Below are positions 15,794 to 20,423 of a stretch of DNA of 20,423 bases, piece by piece. Source of the stretch: Methanocorpusculum sp. (GTDB lineage: Archaea > Halobacteriota > Methanomicrobia > Methanomicrobiales > Methanocorpusculaceae); assembly GCA_017555685.1 (NCBI GenBank), contig JAFZFW010000133.1, positions 1 to 20,423 on the forward strand. The letters run 5' to 3'. Made by a program: the position numbers and the translations under genes. Positions within the stretch are counted from its first letter, which is position 1; each line of letters starts with the position of its first letter. A model generated the notes under the pieces. It made no database searches and was not told the DNA's origin. It saw nothing but the letters and a program-made list of their open reading frames with translations.

Positions 15794-17164
15794 ATGAGTG
15801 AACACAAGAATATGTTAACGGACGGTAATGTAGGAAAAGCCCTCCTCATTATTGCCCTGCCGATTATTATCAGCAATATGCTCCAGAGTGTTCTGGAAGT
15901 TGTTGATATGCACTTTATCGGTGAGCTTGGTGATACATCTATCGCCGGCGGAACGCTGAGTGTGTCGGTTATCATGGTCTTAACGACTGTGCTGATGGGT
16001 ATTGTTACCGCAACGGCGGCTTTTGTCTCCCGTGCGTACGGTTCGGAAAAATATGAAAGAATTCAGGTTGTGTTGGCTCATGCAATTTATCTCGGTCTGA
16101 TTTTCAGTTTCCTTCTGGCAATTGTTGGTTTCTTCTGGTCTGAGGAGATTTTATTCTTCATGAGCCAGGGAGATGCAGTAATCGCTGCAGAGGGTGCGGA
16201 CTTCCTTCGTCCGGCTCTGATGGGAAGTTTCATTATGATGCTTCTGATGACGCTGACTACCGTCTTCCAGAGTACCGGTGACTCGAAAACACCGATGTTT
16301 GTGATGGTTGGTGTCAACATCGTCAATATTATCTTAAACCCGACGCTGATTCAGGGTCTCTGGATTTTCCCGGCATTCGGTCTTGCAGGTTCTGCATATG
16401 CATCCCTGACATCCAGAGCAGTTGGTGTTCTTCTGCTGATTCTGTGTATGTATTATCTGCCAAAGCACAGACACGGTCCGATTAAGTTCCCGAAGAAGTT
16501 TACCTTTGAGCCGCGTCTTGTCCGTGATATTTTTATTATCGCGATTCCGTCTGCAGTACAGAGCGGTATCAGAAGCTTTGCCATGGTTCTGATGATGGTT
16601 ATTATCGCTGCATACGGCGAGGCAGCAATTGCCGCATACGGTATGTGTATCAGACTTGATATGCTCGGTTTAATCGTTGCAATGGGTCTCTGTACTGGTG
16701 TTGCGGTTATGGTTGGCCAGAATTTAGGTGCGCAGAATCCGGAGAGAGCAAAGAAGACTGTTCGCTATGCAGTTACGGCAAATATCATCTTCATGCTCTG
16801 TGTTGCGGTTCTGTATCTGTTCACTGCTCCGTATCTCTTAGGATTCTTTGGTCTGACCGGTGAGTCTCTTGCTATTGGAATCACCTTTATGCAGGTTGTG
16901 CCGTTCTCTTACTTCATCATTGCATCTGCTATGACGATGGGATTCGCAATGAACGGTGCGGGAGCTACGAGACCTGGTATGTATGCAGCAATCACCGGTC
17001 AGGTTATTGTGCAGGCCGGTCTGTCTGCAATTCTGATGCTTACCGGACATCCAATCGAACACATCTGGTTTGCTATTGTTATTGGTTCTATTGTTGTGTT
17101 CCTGGTTGACCTCTTCTTCTACAAGAGAGGTGCCTGGATGCGCCAGAGACTCAATCTGGATTAA
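15794..17164 (+). CDS. MATE-family multidrug/cation efflux transporter
   Basis: A 456-residue membrane protein with two MatE repeats and about 12 hydrophobic segments. It starts with GNVGKALLIIALPIIISNMLQS, the usual first helix, and has MHFIGELGDTSIAGGTLS, then TTVFQSTGDSKTPM and, in the second half, GVAVMVGQNLGAQNPERAKKTV and GAGATRPGMYAAITGQ. MATE proteins export cationic drugs or metabolites using sodium or proton gradients. Start ATG at 15794; TATA-like TAGTTTTATC at about 15754-15763. Single gene, divergent from the acyltransferase, with a T-run after its stop. Confidence 0.92.
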   Translation: MSEHKNMLTDGNVGKALLIIALPIIISNMLQSVLEVVDMHFIGELGDTSIAGGTLSVSVIMVLTTVLMGIVTATAAFVSRAYGSEKYERIQVVLAHAIYLGLIFSFLLAIVGFFWSEEILFFMSQGDAVIAAEGADFLRPALMGSFIMMLLMTLTTVFQSTGDSKTPMFVMVGVNIVNIILNPTLIQGLWIFPAFGLAGSAYASLTSRAVGVLLLILCMYYLPKHRHGPIKFPKKFTFEPRLVRDIFIIAIPSAVQSGIRSFAMVLMMVIIAAYGEAAIAAYGMCIRLDMLGLIVAMGLCTGVAVMVGQNLGAQNPERAKKTVRYAVTANIIFMLCVAVLYLFTAPYLLGFFGLTGESLAIGITFMQVVPFSYFIIASAMTMGFAMNGAGATRPGMYAAITGQVIVQAGLSAILMLTGHPIEHIWFAIVIGSIVVFLVDLFFYKRGAWMRQRLNLD

Positions 17165-17177
17165 ATATCCCAATCCT

Positions 17178-17187
17178 TCTTTTTTTA
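17178..17187 (+). terminator. Oligo-T terminator after the MATE gene
   Basis: CTTCTTTTTTT starts about 14 bp after the MATE stop codon. The following TTTAAAAAC (17185-17193) may double as TATA box for the ArsD-like gene at 17224. Confidence 0.45.
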
Positions 17188-17223
17188 AAAACTTCTATCT
17201 CCTTCTACGCACAATAGAAATCT

Positions 17224-17553
17224 ATGACATCTGTGCAGATCTTAGAACCATCAGCCCCGAATACCTCTTCTCCTGATTATACCCGCATCACCGAGGTCGT
17301 AAAAAAACTGACTGAAGCAGGTTTTTCCCTAACCCGCCTGCCGGCATCAGCTTCAGCAAACTCTGCAGTACTGCGTCTCATCGAACAGAAAGGAGAAACA
17401 ATCCTGCCTCTTGTTCTTGTCAATAACTTCCCGATGATTACCGGCAGATACCCGTCCAATGATGAAATAAAGCAGATATTATCCGTCCCTGACGGTATCA
17501 TCGAACCGAAGCACTGCGGATGCTGCTGTATTGAAGGGTGCGGATGTGAGTGA
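17224..17553 (+). CDS. ArsD-like protein with C-terminal cysteine cluster
   Basis: A 109-residue protein resembling ArsD, the arsenite metallochaperone. The shared block is ILPLVLVNNFPMITGRYPSN (residues 60-79), matching ArsD's LPLxLVDG...xGRYP, preceded by the helix EVVKKLTEAGFSLTRL. It begins VQILEPSAPNTS, where ArsD has its conserved Cys-Cys-x4-Cys arsenite site, and has no cysteine there. Instead the tail has six cysteines: C98, C100-102, C106 and C108. Arsenic binding is therefore not assured; another metal or Fe-S role is possible. ATG at 17224. It overlaps the DUF5714 gene by 8 bp, so the two likely act together. Confidence 0.7.
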   Translation: MTSVQILEPSAPNTSSPDYTRITEVVKKLTEAGFSLTRLPASASANSAVLRLIEQKGETILPLVLVNNFPMITGRYPSNDEIKQILSVPDGIIEPKHCGCCCIEGCGCE

Positions 17554-18238
17554 AGGCTGTCTTCTCTGCGGAGCAGAACTCGAATATCTCCCTGCCGCAG
17601 AAGAGATGCAGTGTGTTTTCTGCGGGCGCACCTTCGAAAGTACCGCGCACTGTAGAAACGGACACTATATCTGCGACGAATGTCATGCAAACCCGGCTGA
17701 ATCCTCCATCCGCTGTATCGTGCTGCAGACCCGTTCCAAAAACCCGTATGCAATAGCCGAAGAGATGTTTGCATCCCCTGCAGTACATATGCACGGGCCC
17801 GAGCATCACTTCTTAGTCGCCTCCGCCCTGCTTGCCGCCTGCGGTAATGCCGGCCTGGATATCGACCGTGAGTCCGCGCTCAACGCAGTCATTGCCCGCG
17901 GCAGAAAAGTTCCCGGCGGATTCTGCGGGCTTGCCGGATGCTGCGGGGCTGCAGTCTCTGCCGGTATTTTTGCTTCTGTTGTGCAGAAAACAACGCCGCT
18001 TTCCGCAAAACCCTGGGCCTCAGGAATACAGCTTACCGCAGACTCTCTGGAAGCGGTCGCAAAGATCGGCGGCCCCCGGTGCTGTAAACGAAACACCTAC
18101 GCAGTACTGCAGACAGCAGTCGCGTTTTGCGCAGAGGAATTGAATATAATTCTTGAATACCCAGACACCATCACCTGCCGGCATTCCGGGAAAAATACAG
18201 AGTGTAAAAAAACGGACTGTCCCTTCTATCCGCGCTGA
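17546..18238 (+). CDS. DUF5714 cysteine-rich protein
   Basis: About 230 residues. The N-terminus has zinc-ribbon-like cysteine pairs C5/C8 and C23/C26, with C36, C43 and C46 beyond. A conserved HMHGPEHH (81-88) follows, then GFCGLAGCCGAAVSAG (C127, C132, C133), GGPRCCKR (C179, C180) and a cysteine tail (C211, C220, C225). This arrangement matches DUF5714, a family I recall from methanogens and some anaerobic bacteria; its function is unknown. A redox or metal-binding enzyme is likely given the cysteines and histidines. GTG at 17546 is preferred over an upstream TTG at 17531 since it directly precedes the SEGCLLCG core. It overlaps the ArsD-like gene. Confidence 0.78.
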   Translation: MSEGCLLCGAELEYLPAAEEMQCVFCGRTFESTAHCRNGHYICDECHANPAESSIRCIVLQTRSKNPYAIAEEMFASPAVHMHGPEHHFLVASALLAACGNAGLDIDRESALNAVIARGRKVPGGFCGLAGCCGAAVSAGIFASVVQKTTPLSAKPWASGIQLTADSLEAVAKIGGPRCCKRNTYAVLQTAVAFCAEELNIILEYPDTITCRHSGKNTECKKTDCPFYPR

Positions 18239-18242
18239 TTTT

Positions 18243-18269
18243 CTGCCGTATTTTCTCAATTTACGGCAG
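18243..18269. other. Perfect 8-bp stem-loop after the DUF5714 gene
   Basis: CTGCCGTA (18243-18250) pairs fully with TACGGCAG (18262-18269) around an 11-nt loop, starting 5 bp after the DUF5714 stop. There is no T-run after it, so it may protect the 3' end or mark termination. Confidence 0.55.
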
Positions 18270-18293
18270 ATTCCTTGCATATCTGAATAAAGT

Positions 18294-18338
18294 ATTTATA
18301 GTGTCAAATCTAACGTAAATGCATCACGAAAAGGTGAT
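18294..18338 (+). promoter_or_regulatory. TATA-like box and strong ribosome site of the DUF4013 gene
   Basis: TATTTATA at 18294-18301 predicts a start near 18325. AGGTGAT at 18332-18338 is fully complementary to the archaeal 16S 3' end and lies 5 nt from the ATG at 18344. The preceding ATCAC (18323-18327) could pair with its GTGAT and partly hide it. Confidence 0.5.
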
Positions 18339-18343
18339 ATAAT

Positions 18344-18913
18344 ATGTCTATTGGAATTGGAGAAAATCTCGGTAAATCCTTCGGATTTGCCAAAGACAGC
18401 CTTGTCGGCAAGTGGCTGAACTGGCTTCTTCTTATCATTGTAACCATCATCCCGATTGTAAACTTCATCGGAAACGGTATCTACCTGAAAATCTACCGCG
18501 GAGAAGAGCCGGTCGTAAAAGACATCGTCAAGGCATTCATCGACGGTATCCTCCTCACTGTAATCGGTATCATCTACATGATCATTCCGTGGATCGTTGA
18601 CGTTCTTGTCAGCAACCTCGGAGTCGTCGGAGATATTATCGCTTTAATCGTCACCTTTATCTTCCTGCTCCTCTTACTCCCGGCAGAGTACGCATTCGCA
18701 CAGAAGGGATTCGGTGCAGCATTTGCATTCGGTGACCACATTGCAAAGATTAAGAAGCTCGGATGGGGTCAGTACATCTTAGCCGTTCTCGTCTTCATCA
18801 TCGTTGTTGCAGTCCTCGGTTCCCTCGCAGTACTTATCCCGGTTATCGGATGGATCTTCCTGCCGTTCGTCTGCATCTTCTCTATGAAGTTCGTTGCAAA
18901 CCTCTTTGCATAA
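18344..18913 (+). CDS. DUF4013 membrane protein
   Basis: A 189-residue, strongly hydrophobic protein. It starts IGENLGKSFGFAKDSLVGKWLNW, a pattern of the archaeal DUF4013 family, whose function is unknown. Hydrophobic segments lie at about residues 25-45, 68-90, 93-115 and 142-180. Lysine-rich loops (KIYRGEEPVVKD, HIAKIKKLG) suggest cytoplasmic ends. The unusually good ribosome site and clear TATA box suggest it is well expressed. It stands alone, convergent with the small membrane protein gene on the other strand. Confidence 0.82.
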   Translation: MSIGIGENLGKSFGFAKDSLVGKWLNWLLLIIVTIIPIVNFIGNGIYLKIYRGEEPVVKDIVKAFIDGILLTVIGIIYMIIPWIVDVLVSNLGVVGDIIALIVTFIFLLLLLPAEYAFAQKGFGAAFAFGDHIAKIKKLGWGQYILAVLVFIIVVAVLGSLAVLIPVIGWIFLPFVCIFSMKFVANLFA

Positions 18914-18928
18914 ACACCCAAACAAAAC

Positions 18929-18938
18929 TCTTTTTTTC
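18929..18938 (+). terminator. Oligo-T terminator after the DUF4013 gene
   Basis: CTC followed by seven T, about 16 bp after the stop codon. Confidence 0.45.
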
Positions 18939-18997
18939 TGCTGATTTCCTGCAGACTGTTTTCTAAGACTGCCAATCTGAGTGGATGCTGCCGAAGG

Positions 18998-19006
18998 TAA
19001 AAAAGT
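18998..19006 (-). terminator. Oligo-T terminator after the DUF4190-like gene
   Basis: Six A on plus (T6 on minus) at 18999-19004, about 10 nt beyond the TAA of the minus-strand small membrane protein. Confidence 0.35.
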
Positions 19007-19013
19007 ATAGGGG

Positions 19014-19286
19014 TTAGAAGGCAAACAGCAGGAAAATTCCAAATATGCTGACCAGGAATACGGCCAGCAGTGCCCAGATAGAAAGCCCGACAATACCTAA
19101 GACAAGACCTGCTGTTACGAGACCCTGGATTCCCTCCTTCTTTTTCATACACTGTGCGGCAAAGATGATTGCAAGTATAGAAAAGATAAACGAAAGCCCG
19201 GTGGAAAACGAGAGAATTCCTACTATTCCCAGGACAAGGGAGGCAATCGAAAGTCCGGTATTCGATGTATCATATTCATCGGTCAT
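19014..19286 (-). CDS. Small DUF4190-like membrane protein
   Basis: A 90-residue protein with a short polar N-terminus (MTDEYDTSNTG), then hydrophobic segment SIASLVLGIVGILSFSTGLS, SIFSILAIIFAAQC, a KKKEG turn and a second glycine-rich pair from GLVTAGLVLGIVGL to the end. This LxxAxLVLGIVG-and-AGLVLGIVG repeat is typical of DUF4190 and related bacterial/archaeal membrane proteins; function unknown. ATG at 19286, with TATA-like CTATTTATGC at about 19308-19317 on the minus strand, predicting a leaderless mRNA. It is divergent from purL. Confidence 0.75.
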   Translation of the reverse strand: MTDEYDTSNTGLSIASLVLGIVGILSFSTGLSFIFSILAIIFAAQCMKKKEGIQGLVTAGLVLGIVGLSIWALLAVFLVSIFGIFLLFAF

Positions 19287-19352
19287 GCTCTAGTGTCTTT
19301 GCATATGTGCATAAATAGTTGCTGTGCATATCAGGAAAACCAGGAGTAATAT

Positions 19353-19410
19353 TTGTCCTGCATTTGCCGGTTTATGTGTTCATGCTCCCTACTATTAAAT
19401 CGCAGGACAA
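19353..19410. promoter_or_regulatory. 9-bp perfect inverted repeat in the purL upstream region
   Basis: TTGTCCTGC (19353-19361) and GCAGGACAA (19402-19410) are exact reverse complements 40 nt apart, bracketing the TATA-like ACTATTAAATC (19390-19400). It could be two half-sites of an operator or a regulatory RNA stem. The same 175-bp gap holds the promoter of the divergent small membrane gene and GGAGAG (19448-19453), the probable ribosome site for purL. Confidence 0.45.
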
Positions 19411-19461
19411 CCAATAGTATACCTATTCTTGAAGTCTGCATCCTTCTGGAGAGAAAGAACA

Positions 19462-20007
19462 ATGGTCTATCGAATCTTTGTAGAAAAAAAGCCTGAACTC
19501 GCAAACGAAGCGGCAGCCCTGAAAAACGAACTCAGCACCTTACTCGGCATCAGAAATATTGACTCCGTCAGACTTCTGAACCGGTATGATGTCGAAAACA
19601 TCGAAGAGGAACTCTTTGTCTATGCAAAAAAGACCGTCTTCTCCGAGCCGCAACTCGACATCATCTCTGATGCCGCAGAAGCCGGAGATGGCGAGAGAAT
19701 CTTTGCCATCGAAGCACTTCCCGGACAGTTTGATCAGCGTGCCGCCTCTGCTGCAGAGTGTATTCAGCTCATCAGCCAGAAAGAGCGTCCGACGGTCAAA
19801 ACCGCCAAAGTCTATATCATCAAAGGTGAGATTTCCGATGAGGAGTTTGCGGCAATTAAGACCTATCTCATCAACCCGGTCGAAAGCCGCGAAGCATCAT
19901 TAGACCTTCCGGAAACCCTGGCAGCATGCTACGTCAAGCCTGAGCCGGTTGAGATTATCGACGGCTTCATTGCTCTGGATGCAGAAGGTCTTGCCGCATT
20001 CGTCTAG
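19462..20007 (+). CDS. purL: FGAM synthase PurL, N-terminal (PurS-like) part ending at in-frame TAG
   Basis: This 181-residue segment begins MVYRIFVEKKPELANEA, the start of the long, Clostridia/Bacteroides-type formylglycinamidine ribonucleotide synthase, and includes LLNRYDVENI, TVFSEPQLDII, LPGQFDQRAASAAECIQLIS, ERPTVKTAKVYI and LINPVESREASLD, all family signatures. It carries the PurS-like domain and linker. A TAG at 20005-20007 stops it, while the frame continues without gap into the synthase core. ATG at 19462 follows GGAGAG, spaced 8 nt; an upstream TTG at 19429 is unlikely. It could be a separate subunit, the first part of a broken gene, or a read-through product. Homologues seem to have a Glu or Gln at this site. 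Confidence 0.8.
   Translation: MVYRIFVEKKPELANEAAALKNELSTLLGIRNIDSVRLLNRYDVENIEEELFVYAKKTVFSEPQLDIISDAAEAGDGERIFAIEALPGQFDQRAASAAECIQLISQKERPTVKTAKVYIIKGEISDEEFAAIKTYLINPVESREASLDLPETLAACYVKPEPVEIIDGFIALDAEGLAAFV
20005..20007 (+). other. In-frame amber codon within purL
   Basis: The codons read GCA TTC GTC TAG ACC CGC GGT CTT GCA ATG GAC. Both sides align in one frame to the long PurL family, so no bases appear lost or gained. TAG also terminates three other genes here (at 1831, 5138 on minus and 12499 on minus). Confidence 0.9.
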
Positions 20008-20022
20008 ACCCGCGGTCTTGCA

Positions 20023-20423
20023 ATGGACTTAGGGGATATCACCTTCTGTCAGAGCTACTTTAAGGAAATCGGAAGAAACCCGACCATCACTGAAATCAAG
20101 ATGATTGACACCTACTGGTCGGATCACTGCAGACACACCACTTTCTTAACCGAAATCGACAGCGTCAAAACCGAAAGCCCGCTTCTCCAGAAGGCATTCG
20201 ATGAATATCTCGCTGTCAGAAAAGAGCTCAACCGCACCAAGCCGGTTTCCTTAATGGATATGGGAACCATTGCTGCAAAATATCTCCGGGCAAACGGACA
20301 ACTTGACAAACTTGACGAGTCCGACGAAATCAACGCCTGTACTGTCAAGATTACCATCACCGTAGACGGAAAAGAAGAGGACTGGCTTTTACTCTTCAAG
20401 AACGAGACCCACAACCACCCGAC
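20023..20423 (+). CDS. purL: FGAM synthase PurL core, 5' part, runs off the window
   Basis: The frame of the preceding segment continues after the TAG as TRGLAMDLGDITFCQSYF, then NPTITEIKMIDTYWSDHCRHTT, the hallmark start of the PurL synthase domain, and reaches KNETHNHP, the ATP/metal-binding motif, at the window edge. The first ATG after the TAG, at 20023, yields MDLGDITFCQSYFKEIGRNP, which resembles how stand-alone small PurL proteins begin. No good ribosome site precedes it, so independent start is uncertain; re-initiation after the TAG 15 bp upstream is possible. If the TAG is a sequencing or assembly error or is read through, this is simply the middle of one long purL. Confidence 0.75.
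   Translation, partial: MDLGDITFCQSYFKEIGRNPTITEIKMIDTYWSDHCRHTTFLTEIDSVKTESPLLQKAFDEYLAVRKELNRTKPVSLMDMGTIAAKYLRANGQLDKLDESDEINACTVKITITVDGKEEDWLLLFKNETHNHP

Noticed and set aside
20005..20007. Genome-wide recoding of TAG as pyrrolysine
   Set aside because: Three other genes in the window end at TAG in places where read-through would run into the next gene or into non-conserved sequence (1831-1833, 5138-5140 minus, 12499-12501 minus). No pyl gene is visible, and PurL is not a known pyrrolysine protein. Site-specific read-through is not excluded.
20004..20016. TCTAGA and CCGCGG restriction-site-like string at the purL TAG, as a cloning scar
   Set aside because: The PurL protein frame and similarity continue smoothly on both sides with no inserted or missing residues, so no vector junction is needed.
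1..20423. tRNA, rRNA, CRISPR array, insertion sequence or phage genes
   Set aside because: All gaps between genes are under 250 bp and none shows tRNA-like clover-leaf order, regular repeats with spacers, or transposase/integrase motifs.

Overview
The window looks like part of a methanogenic archaeon's chromosome, most likely a Methanomicrobiales member close to Methanocorpusculum. This is inferred from gene families and not from any marker RNA. The supporting signs are archaeal-type genes (an archaetidylinositol-phosphate-synthase-like enzyme, a Fap7-like kinase, a methanogen-type iron-sulfur flavoprotein, DUF5714 and DUF4013 proteins), AT-rich TATA boxes 25-35 bp before start codons, oligo-T terminators, and tightly packed genes on both strands. 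No tRNA, rRNA, CRISPR, transposase or phage gene was seen.

Layout. At 1-377 (-) lies the 5' part of thiD, divergent from a + strand operon of an AIR-synthase/HypE-superfamily protein, a PHP phosphoesterase and truA (511-3367). truA overlaps tail to tail with an iron-sulfur flavoprotein (3343-3939, -). A compact - strand operon follows: argD, hisC, an adenylate-kinase-like NTPase and a CDP-alcohol phosphatidyltransferase (7298 down to 4003), every junction overlapping. Divergent from argD is purD-argF-class II aldolase (7536-10286, +), then mtnP-like phosphorylase and dadD-like deaminase (10483-12467, +). On the - strand follow a SnoaL-like protein, an MFS exporter and a PlsC-like acyltransferase with a zinc ribbon (12499-15625). 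Next on + come a MATE exporter, an ArsD-like protein overlapping a cysteine-rich DUF5714 protein, and a DUF4013 membrane protein. A small DUF4190-like membrane protein is on -, and purL runs off the right edge.

How the genes work together. Most are housekeeping genes: arginine (argD, argF), histidine (hisC), purines (purD, purL), thiamine (thiD), tRNA pseudouridylation (truA) and lipid head groups. The aldolase, MtnP-like phosphorylase and DadD-like deaminase together match three steps of the 5'-deoxyadenosine/methylthioadenosine salvage route known in Methanocaldococcus; only the isomerase is missing here.

The most notable oddities are: (1) the long-form purL is cut by an in-frame TAG exactly between its PurS-like N-terminal part and its synthase core, with an ATG 15 bp further on; (2) the last 43 bp around the stop codon of the aldolase gene are duplicated 101 bp downstream, around a GC-rich hairpin-forming 58-bp spacer, and both copies encode a valid C-terminus and stop; (3) an ArsD-like protein has lost the usual N-terminal cysteines but gained a cysteine-rich tail and is fused by gene overlap to a cysteine-rich DUF5714 protein; (4) a 9-bp perfect inverted repeat brackets the purL promoter region.
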